A stretch of DNA of 64,000 nt from Chara braunii (GCA_003427395.1 BFEA01000377.1:1123146-1187145), one strand, 5' to 3'. Numbered from the stretch's first letter, positions 46,600 to 60,165 are shown. The notes: generated by a model not told the origin, from the sequence alone. Translations and numbers: made by a program.

Positions 46600-47089
46600 C
46601 TATCACAACTCGGTGGTGTCTACGTGAGCAACGCGGTGGTGTCTACATTTACACCACGTGCAACAATACCAACACTTCCGGCTTGTAATCAGGGCCCAAG
46701 GAAAATTCTCAATAGCACAAGCAAATTCCTCACACTTCTTGGTGGTTTTCCACGCTTGCATTTACACGATGTCCAACAATAACCATACTCGTGGCTGGAT
46801 GTGGTGCTTTTCCCCACGTGCATTTACACAACATACAACAATAACCATTCTTGAACCTGGAAACCAGAGCCCAAGGAGAATTCTCAATCCCACAAGGAAA
46901 TTCCAAACACTCCGTGGTGGTTCTCCCCAGTGTGAACCATTATTACACAAAACACAGTGCCCATCTCCTGGGAGATGATTCGACCAACAAGCAGGGACTT
47001 GATTGACTGTGTGAACCATTAATTACACAACACAGTGCCCATCTACGGGGAGGAAATGATTCGACCAACAAGCAAGGACTTAGTTGACT
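46600..47089 (+). repeat. Two adjacent tandem duplications
   Basis: A block of about 150 bp (CGGTGGTGTCTACATTTACACCACGTGCAACAATA... onward, with CCCAAGGAAAATTCTCAAT) is present about 46600-46750 and again, diverged, about 46750-46928. A block of about 80 bp (GTGTGAACCATTA...TTGACTG) is present at 46929-47008 and 47009-47089. Confidence 0.7.
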
Positions 47090-47372
47090 GCGTCGGTTAT
47101 AAACTACAACGCATTGAAAACATGCACGACAGCCATCTGAGGGACGAGCATCATCCATTGAACATTCATATCCTCAAAAAAAGTAACAGATTGAACGAGC
47201 TCATAATTACAGGGAATATATAGACAGTTCAAGAACGACCAATTCCGAAACCACAATTCATGGGAGATCTAACCAGCCACAGGCTAACTCACTGTCATAT
47301 TTTTTACTTCAATACAAGATGACAAGCTGAGGGAAAGAGCCTTAGGACTGGAGATTCGTATAGTCAAAAACA
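47090..47372. other. No gene recognised
   Basis: Nothing identified between the two repeat blocks. Confidence 0.4.
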
Positions 47373-47703
47373 GGTATGACTGCGAAGATCTCCCGCCTCC
47401 GCTCCCCAGACATCAGAATACTACACAAAATCGACACTGCTACACGTCCTCGTCACTGCCACCACTCGATTCTCGAAAGGGGGGCCGAAGATCTGCACTT
47501 TTTCTTGGTCGCCCTCAGCGCCTTCTGCTGTGTGACAGGGTATGACTGCGAAGATCTCCCCGCCTCCGCTCCCCAGACAACAGAATACTTCACAAAATCG
47601 ACACTGCTGCACGTCCTCGTCACTGCCACGACTCAATTCTCAAAAGGGGGGCCGAAGATCTGCACTTTTCTTGGTCGCCCTCAGCACCTTCTGCTGTGTG
47701 AAT
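47373..47703 (+). repeat. 166-bp tandem duplication
   Basis: GGTATGACTGCGAAGATCTC starts at 47373 and again at 47539, and both copies run to CTTCTGCTGTGTGA with a few changes, including a one-base C-run difference that shifts the frame. Confidence 0.85.
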
Positions 47704-48726
47704 GCGTGGCAGTTTCAATCACTTTGATGTCAGCAGGTCCGAGATGATTCGAATCCCAAACCCCATGCACATTTCCAACTTGACTCAGGCTTCGCAGCAC
47801 TACGGCATCCACCACTCGTCGCTCCTTCCGGCTTCACACCAGCGAAACATCTCCGACGGATGGGAATGCACCGTTTGCAGACCATCCGCATAGTCTACAC
47901 AAGCAAAGAAAAGCCACAATACACTATCACATATAAGATAACATGCCCGAGTTACTCGGTTAACACAATCGTTCACTTTCTCGGCCGCTTCCTTTTAAAT
48001 CGTCGTCACCACCAGCAACACATACACTGCGCTGCAGAACATATTGCACCAGGACAATTACAAGCACGTACAGGAGTTGGCACATGCTCAAGCAGTCCGT
48101 AATTCAATAAGGCAATCCAGACAGCATGCGTAATGTCGGCCTACGTGAGGGTACTTCAGCCTTCAGACCACAAAAAACAGAAAACACAGACTTCTTTCAC
48201 AAGCCTAATGTTCAAGACAGCATCATCTACATGAGACACTTCTCCACTAACTCCCAGCAACGTTTAGCTCAAAAGCTCATATTCACCAGTTGCCAACCAA
48301 TCTTCATGCACAAAAGAATCACAACTGTCGAATCCAATGCTCATAGAATCATAATCATTGAGACTTCCCATACCACTCCCACAATGAAAAAGGGAGCACA
48401 TTATAGCCATGCATCAAGAGTCCTGGAATGGGCACATGTTCCTAATTTCTGACTTATCTTTTACCACACACTTCCTTGCAAGAGTGGCAGTGAGATTGCA
48501 GAACAGAAGCATAGACAAGCACACCCTACCTTAAATCCCTGCATAAATATGATCGTACGTCATTGCAGACCACCGAACCGTAAAGACGGACAGCAACCCC
48601 CGTCAAGTGCCATCCAACGAGAGGGATATCTCAGAGACTTCACAGCTGACAAACTGACGGCACACTGCATCCATATGATCGCACTGGGCCATCAACCTCC
48701 ATGTCAGAATCAGGAGGGTGAGCTGT
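47704..48726. other. No gene recognised; 3' flank of the PHD-type gene
   Basis: No conserved frame. This interval lies just downstream of the last exon of the minus-strand gene and should include its 3' UTR. I cannot place the polyadenylation site. Confidence 0.35.
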
Positions 48727-51700
48727 CTATCGGCAGGGACCTTCGTCGTCACGACTGCTGTCACTGCAGACTGCAGAGTGTCTCCTGTGCCAACAACGTC
48801 TGGTCCGCGCACCAAACTTCACATGCCCAACCATCTCCTCGTCGTCTTCACTGTAATTTGAGACAGCATCTTCATCAGAAGAGGAGGAGGGGGGTTCTGA
48901 CTCCACTTCCTGCCCAGGATCCTTGCCACGGCTTCTATTCCTTCGCTCTCCACCACCAATGCTCGCATTTTCCTTGTCAGCTTCGCTAGTTGCCCCTCCA
49001 TCTTTCTGAAGAAGCCTTCTCCTTCGTGCCTTCCTCTTGCCCTTCCTGACTTCGGTCTCCTCACTTCTCTTCACAACAGGTGCTTCCACTTGCTCACGGT
49101 GCTCATTTTCCTTAACAACAGTTGTTTTTTCTCCGTCATGAGTACCGTTTTCTCGCCGCTGATCTCCTCCAGCACCATTCGCACCTTGCTGCGACTTATG
49201 ACAGGACACCCCTTTCTCCATGGGCCCAAGATGCCGCTGATAGCAGCCACTCTCCCCTTCGTCTTCTGAGTTGGACGGCGATGACATCCGCCTTCTCTTT
49301 GGTCCTCCATTGGCCCACTGCAGAGCGAGCATAAGCTAGTTAGTTTACAAACATTCAACTTCTTATGCTATCAAACTCGACCACAAAAACAAATTTGCAG
49401 CGTTCCAAATTTGACGCATCCGCAGAATTTATGCATCGTTCGAACAAATGGAAGTAACCAAGACATGATTACATAGATGCTACATTCAAGCAATACAAAG
49501 GAAACATCATGACAAAGAGCATGCGCAAACTATACACATAACACACACATCAGAACAAAGTATCTAAGGTAACAAGCCTGACCAGTACCCTATCTCTTAT
49601 AAACCAAAGCCAGTGAAGATCCCCCATAAACATCGAAATATTTGAAATCTACAGAGGCGTACATCTACAGACGTCATGATCCATAGGTCTCTCTTTCGCT
49701 CTCTAACGCTCTCTCTTCTCTCTCCCCAGCCGTTGAATCATTTCTTTTACAAAGGTTTTAGTAAATGAATATCCAGTATTCTGCTAATATGACTTCCTTG
49801 TTTGAAGGTCTCAGTGAATGAATATCCCATCTATTAAAACAACCAGCAGACAAGACCGACCCTCCCATGGCTCTTCAAGTGCCGTGTCACAAGAGCCAAG
49901 GCAACTTAAAAATACCCCTCTACCTCTCTCAACATTGAGGTGGAGAGAGAGGGAGAAAGAGAAGCATCAATACCTACAGCGATGTCTACTGTGTGGAACA
50001 CAGCTCAACGCAAGAGTGATAAGATCTGATGTTGTCCGTAGTACACTGATGGATTAATTGAGCAATACAGCCAATCGAGCCAACTACCGCTCATCAGCCA
50101 TTCACCTTCTCGAGAAGTGGAAGAAGCCTCCACTGAGAGGATCGGTTGCAGAATTGGCAAACGTAGTGGCTTGATTAAAATCATTCAGAATTAAAATCAT
50201 TCGAACAATACCCTCCCAATCCGCCTCGCTCATTCCCTTCTTTGCAAATTGCATTCCCGACCTACATCCTTCCTCCCATTTGCTATAGGACACTCCTCAG
50301 CATCTTCCCCGTCAACAACCTCCTCAACACCTCTGCCGCCACATTCCATACTGATCAACTAATTCCTAAACCTCTCGTCCTCCTGATCCCAAGTCCTCTC
50401 GCTCACCCTAAAATCTCCTGCTACTCCAATCCCTCAAGATTTCAACGACTAGCCACACCTGCCTCCCTGACCAGACACTTGATCTCCCCTAGTGGTTCTT
50501 CCCCTCCTGCCTTTCCGCATTCACCACATGATCACACCTGCTCCTTCCGATAGTGGCCATGCACAAATCCATTCAGACTTCCAACATAGCACCCCAACAA
50601 AGGACGGCAAACGGACGGATGAATTAATGGCCGGAGCACTTCCTCAGGATGAGCTAAACTGCCTATTTCATGTTTGGGCTGAGTGTGAACAGAACTATCG
50701 CTGGGAGCCGGAGGGAGGGAGGAAGGGAGACAAAGTGCAGTTCGCAAACCGCACGAAGTCACCCATGCCTTTCTTGGTCCGGTGTGAAAGGAACTCCCAA
50801 CATCTTCAGGCACAACACCAGAGGCACACAGACATAGAGGTAGAGAGTGCACTTCAGCACCCCGGTCCGAACGCAGCTCAAACCTGCATTTCCTTTCCAC
50901 CCAGTTGCGAGCAGGACAGAAAAACCGGCCATATTGCACAGAGAAAACGAATGTGTTTGAACAGCCAATGTGCGTAGCTCTGTTATCAAACCCATGAACT
51001 CTTTAAATACGGACCTCGTTTTCAAATCCGTACGAACTGTTGAAATACGGACCTCGTTTTGAAGTCCGTCCGAGTTATCTGGGCCCTGTCAGTTGTACTC
51101 TGCCACGCCTCAAGGCCATCGACCCATCCAAAAGACAAAAAAAGCAACAAAGAAAGAAGAGCCAAAAAGACAAGAACAATGAAAGAACAAAACCACAAGA
51201 AGGGAATGCCGGCGCCTAATGTTGAAAGCATGGCAGCTCTACCTCCCCATGCTCTCTGGGAAGATGGATACTCCATTTTGGGCATGTCGTGAATAGCACG
51301 GCGTATACTTTCTTTCTTTTGCATTTTGTCAAAGAATGCATCAGTTTCTGTTTTCATTTTTCTTCACAGTTAGAACAGTCCCTCTGCCCGTACTTTCTAG
51401 GCCGATCAGTTTTCTAGGACACCGTCGATAGATGCCAGAAAGCACACTGCGTAACGGACAGCTGATCTGGCAGATAAAGAGAAACCGATTAGGATGTGTC
51501 GCAGCATAGCATTACACCCAACCGGAAGAATCCTAATAGAATGCAGTAGATATCACATCACAGTAGATGGTGTAGGACGCTTCATCATAGAAGATGTTGT
51601 AGGACGTTTCATCATCGCCACAAAGAATTCTACACAAACCTTCACGTGACTCTATACATGCGCACGTGGAGAACCAGGGTCGTATTCAAGTGAGGCCACA

Positions 51701-54700
51701 GTAACCAGCTCAAGCGCTGAATCAGTAGCCACCTTGGTGGCAATTTCCATCAGAGAGCTTGAGCGCACACAGTATACTGAACAAACAAATTAATTTTGAC
51801 AGAGTTCTCACGACTTCAGCTGTTGATATTTGACAGCTCACCTTTGAAGCCTGGTCATCTGCTGGGAGAGCCCAACAGGGTCGGTTGCGAAGACAGTCCA
51901 GCACAGCCTGACGATAGCTTGAGTGAGAATACCACTCCCCATTTGCCTTTCTCAGCTCGTGCAAATGCTGCGGAGAAAGAGAATGGATCAAAGCAGCTGT
52001 CATCAGTCAATGCTATGTCATCTACACGACACGGCCTACTTGCTGTGGGACAAAAAAACATATCCCCCCTTACGAAACACCTCACACACTTCAGCAATAA
52101 GACAACTCCCTAGCTACGGTACTGGCTAGGAATAAAGAATCCCCCGCCATATTCATTTCCGAAGAACAGAGCCTGAGGAGTGCAACCCCCCCTCATGATC
52201 CTTCTTGCAAAAGATGCATCACAAGGCCAGTATACATACAATTCTCCTTCCTGAACAATCTAAACGAGATCATACAGGGGCATACGCAGCCAGGCTCCCA
52301 TTAAACACACCACTCCACAGCAATCCAGGCAGTCGAGTCCCAAAGTGCTGCTTTCCTTTTCCCCAACCGCCACTTCACTAAAAGCACATTATGCAGTTAC
52401 AACGATGATTGCAGAACTCACATGTGAAACGGCTGAGCAGATCACTTCGAAGGAAAGAGTACTGCATGATGAAGCCTGAATCTCTTCTTCGATCACAACT
52501 GCAGAACACATAAACAGATAACCATTAGCATGATGCGAGCCATCATGGACTGCAGTGGTACTGCAAGTCACATCAATGAGAATACTAAGCATACATCGAC
52601 GTTTCCCAAAATAAATATATGGCGCACACGACTGGCAACAGAATGAATGACAAACTACCACAACCACCTCCATCAGTTATAGCCTGCCATACCAAAATGC
52701 AATACATGATCCCCTCCACTCCTACCATGCCATACCATGTTTAATACACTATACACATTTCTTCCAGTTAATCCATGACGAGTTATTGACAACTGGAACA
52801 CACACCGTCACACATAGAGCAACTCAAAACCCGGAGCAGTTAAAACCAGTCTCAGGAGAACACAACTTTGTTATGGGAAGGGGCAGTTGGATAATATAGG
52901 CCGAGCAGTAAGCAACAAGACATTTCCGTAGGCTAGGCTTACCGGGAAGAGTCACAGGTTTCCCCTCCCCCGAAGTTTTTCTCTCTCCACTGCTGGACCT
53001 GGAAGGTCTCCCACTCTTCTCAAATTCCCCAGACATAACCAACCCGTCTTCAAAATGTGGGGAGGCTGTCATCATCGCACCCGACACCTCAGACTTTCCA
53101 GCTTCACCATCATTTTCAGGTAAGCCCTTTTCAGCACCGCCTCCCACCATACTAAAGCTGGAGACACCGTTCCCATCATGGCCATCCCCAAAGCTTTCGG
53201 GCTCATCGGCACCCCGCTTGCTCACCTCGTTTCTGCACTCCCCAACCCCTCCATTGCAGGCTACCCCTTTCTTCACTTGAGTGCCAGCTCCTCCCCCTTC
53301 GTCCAGTGTGTTATCAGAAGTATGCCTCCCAGACCCGTTACGAGCATTCTCCTCCTTGGGCCTCTTTCTTGATACCTGATCGTAGGTAACACACGAATCA
53401 TCAAACACAACACCCACAAAATTTTATTTCGATGAATGAGCACCGAATCAAAGCATATTTCCAAAAAGATAAGAAAAGAGTAGACGCAGTTACTCTCCCA
53501 TCAACCTTCGGGTTCTGTGAATCCTGCTGTGCCAAGCCTTTACACCCGTGAAATGCCACGTCACATCAACCTGGCCACCTATTAGATGCATAGCAGTGGC
53601 AGCAAACACTGCATCTCAGTGAAAAACTGCAAAGCATGCCCAGACATATCATAAATGCGGAAAAACAATGGGCTAGACCCCAAAATAAAACATTTCCATG
53701 GGCAGATAGATCTCACTTAACATCACAAACGACCTGAAGACCAGGACCAACACCTTCGCCCTATAACCTGCACGGAGTATAACACATTCATCTGTAACCT
53801 TTGAGGCATTGTCATAAGGAAGACGAAAGCATACCTGCTGATCATGATGATGTCCACTTGAATTCCCATTCTGATTGCTTGGCAGCCGCTTTGCTGGCGT
53901 GAGTGTCTGTACATGCCCGTTCCCCGAGATGCGCTGCTGTCCCATACTGCCCGTAGAAGAAACCCTACTCATCCTTGGCATTCTTGGCGAGCTATTCAGT
54001 TCGTGATGCAGCAACTTCGCATACTGCCAAATTCAAAACACAAGCCTTGTTGTTAGCAAGGATTACAAGCATCATCCACAGAGTGAAAACTCGCAAGATA
54101 ACCGCATCTATAAAACGTGCCAAGTTTCACTGGCTCATCCATCACACAAGAACCTCCAATTTCAGAAGTTTCATCACACAGGATGCTTAGTGGCTGAACT
54201 TTCATGCTCGCAGTTCCACTGGCACATCCTAATGCCCACCAGTTCAGTAAAATAAACCCCATACACAATTAGGAGTAAAAATCCCCGGATTCGGCAACAG
54301 CAAATCTGCTCCAGGAGGATACCAAAAAAACGACCACCACTCCAAATATCTGTGACGAAATCCACATCACCCATAAAGAAAAAAACAATTCAGAGCGTTT
54401 CAGACATACCAGATCATTTGACATCTCACCCCAAAAGTGACAGAGGAATAAGTCCCAACTGGAAAAAGGGTGATCAGTTGTCTTCGGCAAAAAAAAAAAA
54501 AAAGCAGTCAAGGCCTCACCTCCTCATCATTCATTGGCGTGAGAATACTGGCTGCAGATCCTCCAAGCCTCTTATGCCCATGCTGCGGCGGCGGTGGAGG
54601 CATGGATGCCACCGACGGCTTCATACCAATTGAAGTACGTGCAACACCACTGTGCTCCCCCTTCGGTTTCCGGGAGCATTCATCCTTAACGCTCCGAACA

Positions 54701-57700
54701 CTGTTAGTTGAGACAGATTTGAGACCAGATGGCAAAGACGAGTGCTTGGGACTCGGAGAGTGACTATAGCTTTGCTTTCCACTACCAACAACTGGCACTG
54801 GTTTTGCAGTACTTGACACACCATTCTTCGATGAAGCAATCGTCACCAATGCGCAATGCTTCGACCCATTTGCAGACGTCTGCAACGAGATTTTTGCAGA
54901 AGAGACCTTCCCCCCGCTGCCTTGGGATGAGACATGCCGACTGCCACCATTTGACTGGGCAATCCCTGATGGGGAACTCCCGGCCCCTGGACAATTACTG
55001 GGCGAGCAGTTATTGCTTGAGCAGGGGCGTGTCACGTTCAATGCAGAGGTACTGACAGCTCGAGCTGCATCAGGCAAGTCACTCTTGCATGACTTTGCTG
55101 ATTGCTGCACAGTGAGCTTTGTAGCAGAAACCGTGACCTTCGAACGACTAGAAGACAAGGGGGGTTTTGCAGAAGGGTGCAAACTTGATTGTCTAGGGAC
55201 AATACCGTTGGCACCCGACGAGGTCTTCCCCTGTACCAAGCGTCCACTGCCGGGCTTACTTAGTACTGGCCCGCTAATCACAACAGCTTTGTGTGTTGTC
55301 GCTGATAGCACTTGTGGGGATTTCCGGGCGCCAGATGCAACCTGCTTTACAGATGATATATGAGGCATTGCAAAGTCCCTCTCTCCAACAGGCTTTCCCA
55401 CAGGTCCTGACACCGAGCCCGCATGAATCCCAGAAGTCGCGCTCCCGTTTTTTCCAGCGCTCACTACACGAGCTGACAGTGTAAGCCGCGACTGTGGACG
55501 CTGAGGAATACCTGAAGACAGTACAGATCGCAGACCAGAGGGCGTAGTATCTGTGCGACCCCTCATCACATGATGTGGAAGATTCTGATCAGCCGAATGA
55601 CGAGAGTCATCTTGGTCAGCAGCAAAATACACATGGGGATGTCCACTTCGCCTCTGTCTGTGCTGATTAAGAGCCTGCTCTTCCGCCTCTGGAAGCATGT
55701 TCCCATGCCGTGGACGTAGAGGCTGCTGGTTTATATGATGGTCCTGGTCATCTGATCGATCAGGGGACTGCTCACGCGAGGAAAAAGCAGAATGACTACT
55801 ACCCACCATGTGCTGCACCATATCACCACCGCAACCGACCTCTTCTGGACGGACATTAAGTTCCATGCTAGACCCTCCATGGGTCGACCTATAATGCCTC
55901 CATACCACATCCTCGCCACCTTCTTCAATGCTGACCAATCGTTCATTGCATACATCCCCGTCACCCAGCACAGTACTTGTTGACAGCATGTGCACTGTGT
56001 GCGGTGAGCTTGACCGAGACTCCTGCAATCCACCGTCTAATCCATTAACTGCAACGGCAGCTAAGCTTTCCAAGGGGGAAGAGGGCACAGCATCGACATT
56101 ACAGCTCCCTCCATTGCCCCACTCCGTCGAGTGACTGGCTCCATCCGCAGAGAAGTTATGCGACATCACCTTAGACAGGGAACCCTCGAGCTGACCAACC
56201 ACATCCGTTTCATGCTCACCGTCAGCCTTCCCTCCCCCGGTTTCCACACGCTCAGCGGTAACTCCCTCGTTTGAAATGTCGATCTCCTCTCCTTGTTCCG
56301 CTCGGCCACCGTGAAAGAGTCTGGATGAGACTGACAGGGAAGCAGGTGAAGACGGACTGGCAGACCTTGCATTTCCCTGAAATTCACCCAAAGCAGCCGC
56401 CTCCACATCATGGGACAACTCAAACCTCCTCCCGTCTCCATTGCTGACTCTCGATCTCTCCCATTCCATCCGATTACCTAGGGAGTCCATCGACGATGCC
56501 TTCATTAATTGAGCCTGCCCATCAGACACAAAAGCCAGGCAACGACCATTCATTAGGCCAGATGCGTTGTGAAATGATGCATAGGAATCTACTCATCACA
56601 TGAATGAAACCAGTCCGTTCCACATCTAGCCCTGACCAGTCTGAAACCAGAACAGTGAGCACCTGTGGGAGACATAGCACCTTGCTCCACCACATAACAT
56701 TTAAATATGCGGAGCTCGCAACGGTTGAAATGCATTCAAGTTGCTGAATCAGTGCGGATGCGCCTGATCCGAATCTCAGTCCAGTTACTGGTCGAATGTT
56801 AACTAGCGGATTGAGGCCCATGGTTGCAAATCTTAAGCTGGAATTGACTAACCAGTGTGATTCCCTGGACATCGAGGAAGGTGTGAAAACAAAATGTGTC
56901 CGATGCCCTCAAGAGCGGCTCACCACAAACGCAAAATTAAAAGAATAACATATTTTGGAACTATATCTCGACAATTCAGCTGACTATAAAGTGAAAAATA
57001 TATATTCGGATACGATGCCTTCTATGTCGACAAACAGCTTTATATTGAATACATTCATAACTATCTACGACCATTCTACGTTTTTTATCTCTAATGACTT
57101 CATTTGACATATGGCTTAAGATATCTGGTAAAACAGAGCGACAGCAGGCATTGGGAAGGTTCAGTTCCTCTTTTTTATCAACATAGCCTACATCCAGCCT
57201 TACTAACACTTTAACATAAGCGTCACTTTTCCGGCACTATATGTATCTTTATTTATATCTTTAGTTAGAACGGTTTCTTACAAACAGTTCCAAATGGGCG
57301 CTTTATTAATTATCTTTCTTTATTAGATCTGTCAGCTATTTTGTCTTGAGAAATTTGCCAAATAAAAGCATAAAATATAGCTAATTTTATCACACCATAA
57401 ACAGGTAAAACGCACAAAAATTGAAACCGAATGTCTGAAGTTAAAAAAGCTGCTATTAAGACTGAGAAAAAGAGAAAAGAACGACGATTTTTGATACAGG
57501 TTTTTACTGAAATAGGTTTCGATTCTATTAAGAAGATCATGAAGACCAAGAGACAGGCTGGGCAAATTCAAAGCAGCTTTCTTCCACTACAGCTTTGAAG
57601 AATTCAGAGCAGGTGAAGCGACTTACTTTTTGGTGAAGTCCTCCAGCGTCAGCTGCCTCTGTCATTTCTGGGCTCAACCGACCATGGATTTGGCCGCCCC

Positions 57701-58195
57701 CTCTGGGGCTGAGAGCTTCGTTTTCCGAGAAATAGCCTGCCTTACCAACTCCCGAGTCATACTCTTCCTGCACAGGACAAGAAGCTTCAATGTTCGTCAA
57801 CACGGCCGACCCGATTCCATGGCCCGTTTGATCGTGATTCTCTTTCCGCCTCCTCTTTTGGGGACCGCTATCAACCGCCGCCGACGAGTCGTTGTCACTC
57901 TCTTCATGAGAAACATCCCTCCGACGAGGTTCAATAGCTCTGCCACACGACCTTCCATCAGTGCCCATCACGACCTCATCGGAAGATGACACTCCCTTCC
58001 TCCTCCCCACGGCCGTCCTTACAGCCTTCCGGAGCTGTTCCAGATCTTCCATCGCTTGAATATTGCTCTGTGTAAACGTCCCATTACTACTGGACAGGAC
58101 AACCTGTCGGAGAGATCGGAGACGCAACGTCATTCTCTCGCAGTCCACACAAAAGTAGTCGTGACTGCTCCCACTGCTGCTTGAAGCCCGTTCAA
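48727..58195 (-). CDS. PHD-finger family nuclear protein, plant type (seven exons; 5' end not found)
   Basis: Seven minus-strand exons join in frame with GT-AG borders: 58195-57627, 56514-54520, 54023-53835, 53375-52943, 52498-52422, 51967-51842 and 49317-48727 (stop TAG). They give about 1,325 residues and lack the N-terminus. Exon 1 opens with HDYFCVDCER, which looks like the last Cys-x2-Cys of a PHD-type zinc finger, and carries a KRRRK nuclear localisation signal. Exon 2 is a 665-codon Ser/Gly/His-rich region, probably disordered. Exons 2-3 join as DEEYAKLLHHELNSSPRMPR. Exons 5-6 hold HELRKANGEWYSHSS and QAVLDCLRNRPCW. The last exon is basic then acidic (KGKRKARRRR, SSSSDED). From memory, land-plant PHD proteins share these blocks in this order. 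A chromatin role is inference. The first Cys/His ligands of the finger must lie upstream of 58195. Confidence 0.75.
49318..51841 (-). other. Last intron of the PHD-type gene (2.5 kb)
   Basis: The donor GTGAGC follows exon 6 (ends 51842) and the acceptor CTCGCTCTGCAG precedes exon 7 (starts 49317), both in phase 0. The intron contains small duplications (38-bp period at 51005-51067, and a GATG.TGTAGGACG.TTCATCAT pair near 51565-51615) and no other gene that I recognise. Confidence 0.65.
56515..57626 (-). other. First identified intron of the PHD-type gene (1.1 kb), AT-rich
   Basis: Donor GTAAGT after AAAAA at 57627, acceptor TTTTGTGTCTGATGGGCAG before 56514, phase 0. The middle (about 56940-57560) is conspicuously AT-rich compared with the exons. 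An alternative reading would start translation at ATG 56553 as a separate gene; the matching phase favours one gene. Confidence 0.6.
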
Positions 58196-58702
58196 CTGTG
58201 ACAGAGAAAAAACACAGCGAAAATATTAATCAGTAGAAAATCGGCTGTACATATCCATTGCCCCATGACATCATGACACGACCCGACCAACCACAAATTT
58301 CAATCTACCCACTAAAAGCGACGTTCCAAACCTAAACACTGCCAGCAACGCCGACCATCATTCACCATGGAGAGACCCTTCGAGGATAACATGCAACACT
58401 TCTGCTTACAGATCAGGTTACGATTGTAATACATCACAAATACAACTTCCCCAGTGCACCAATAGAAACGAACCTCCGTACACTGCGCCCCCCCCCCAAA
58501 ACCAGCACGAAGTCCCACAAGAGTGGCAGCCACTGCATCAGATCCGCCTCTTCAATTTCTTGCTCCTTATGCAGGTTGTGCTATGGGAGGACTTCCCGAG
58601 ACAATGGAATGCACGCTCTAATTATCTATGATACGGATACGGTATCACGGAGTGAACAAAACAGACCTTCCAGAACGGCAAAGATACCACTGTCCGAGTA
58701 CA
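58196..58702 (-). other. Upstream of the first identified exon; possible further exon
   Basis: The acceptor of exon 1 (TTTTTTCTCTGTCACAG, about 58212-58196) shows that coding sequence lies further upstream. A minus-strand stretch at about 58600-58500 reads HNLHKEQEIEEADLMQWLPL and looks protein-like, but I could not connect it in phase or find the remaining zinc ligands. Confidence 0.3.
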
Positions 58703-58811
58703 CTACCGTCGTCTCCCCCCCAAACACAACGAACATAATGACTGCATGAAACCGGAAAGAGCTTGTATACACTCGTTATCAAAGTGCGTTGTGTTCGGGG
58801 GAAGACGGTAG
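58703..58811. mobile_element. MITE of the CTACCGTCTTCC family, copy C
   Basis: 109 bp with ends CTACCGTCGTCTCCCCCCCA and GTGTTCGGGGGAAGACGGTAG. It shares the internal phrase GCTTGTATACACTCGTTATC with copy D. Confidence 0.75.
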
Positions 58812-60165
58812 GCTACAGTAAATGAAAGTATGCGAAGGGTGTCGCAGTTCAAACATGGGTCCTTGAAGGGCATACCCAGCTCGGAGTCATCTGCGGCTCC
58901 TCTCCGAGACAGAACCAGGATTATAAGACACCAGAATCATCGATGTAAAATCAGCTTCTTCGGTCTCCTACATGCCCATCACGTCCACGACATCGTAAGG
59001 AAAAGAAGCACCATCAGCATACGCCAAAGCATTTTAGTAGACCAAAGACGAGGTCGTCAGCATCTGCCGCTGAGCACAAATAGACGATTGTCAGAACGTA
59101 AAGGGATAAGATGTACACCGCTTTCCGAGCAGCAGCGAAACGAGCCGAGATCATGCACAGGGAAACAGAGGACCGAGAAAGTATACAAGATAGTTCCAAG
59201 GATTAATCAAAAGTCACAGGCAGGAAAGGCAGAAAGAAATCCACAAGGGATACTGCCTGCCATTTGCTCAACCGATTGCGACAACAACAACACGCAGACC
59301 ACAACCCCGTACAATAGAGGCGACAGACAGCCACTAAGAGGCGACAGCCGCCACCGTAACGTCAGTAAGGATCCATCATATTGCATAGATTAGGCTGAAA
59401 ACAAAAAAGAGGGACCATTCACTCTAAACCGCATGCTTCCGATGGAAGGTTGAAGACAGTCAACAACAACAGTCAAGAGGAAGAGACTCGAAGCAAGAAC
59501 ATAATGACGAGTGATTGACCGATGACAATCGGATGACCTTGCAGCGCGACTGCAAACCAACATAGTACACACATTAAAACGAACGACTTACGTGACACAT
59601 GGCCCATACAAAGGTGACAGGTGACGACAACCATGAAGGGGCGGTGAACACGATTTCTTCAACGTACACTGGTACAACGTTGCAGAGTAATTGCACATAG
59701 ACAAACCCTCCGCGAACGAAGGGAGGAATTCTAAAATAATCACGGCGTGTACATCCATTGAAAGCGTGGCCATGCCATCCACAAGAGTACTAGTAATTGA
59801 AGCATCAACGCAGAGGGCCAGGGAAGTAACTAACAAAGGAACTCCACAGAGTTGAAGACGACGGCGAACGAACTAAAACGATCCATTGTCGCATAGAACC
59901 AACACACGGAACGTGGGCAGGACGTTTTTTCACCTTCGATACCGAGCCCGACAACTGTAGCAGCTATCTTTCTTTCCATGTTCCAACAGAAGAGATTCAT
60001 TCGCATACGCACATTTGATGAGTGGGTGCGTCGAGGGCCTACATTTCATGCCAGCATAGTACTTCCGACAGTAATAAGCACAAAACCATGGACTCCCAGC
60101 TAGCAATCACGGAATACTGCGACCACGGAGGTTCCGACATCACCACTGCAAACTTATTTCTCACT
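58812..60165. other. No gene recognised
   Basis: A 187-codon plus-strand frame at 58830-59393 is Arg/Ser/Gln-rich without a domain, and minus frames overlap it. I regard both as chance. Confidence 0.35.

Noticed and set aside
50492-50977. 161-codon plus-strand frame
   Set aside because: Lies inside the last intron of the minus-strand gene and has an equally long antisense frame; no motif.
51750-51776. Alternative short last exon (YTVCAQAL and stop) after 51842
   Set aside because: Phase and acceptor are possible, but the exon at 49317-48727 continues with the basic/acidic tail expected for this protein family, so it is preferred. Minor alternative splicing cannot be excluded.
56522-56872. 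116-codon minus-strand frame upstream of exon 2
   Set aside because: Different frame from exon 2, falls inside the intron defined by matching splice phases, no motif.
58830-59393. 187-codon plus-strand frame
   Set aside because: Low-complexity Arg/Ser/Gln content, overlapped by minus-strand frames, no domain.
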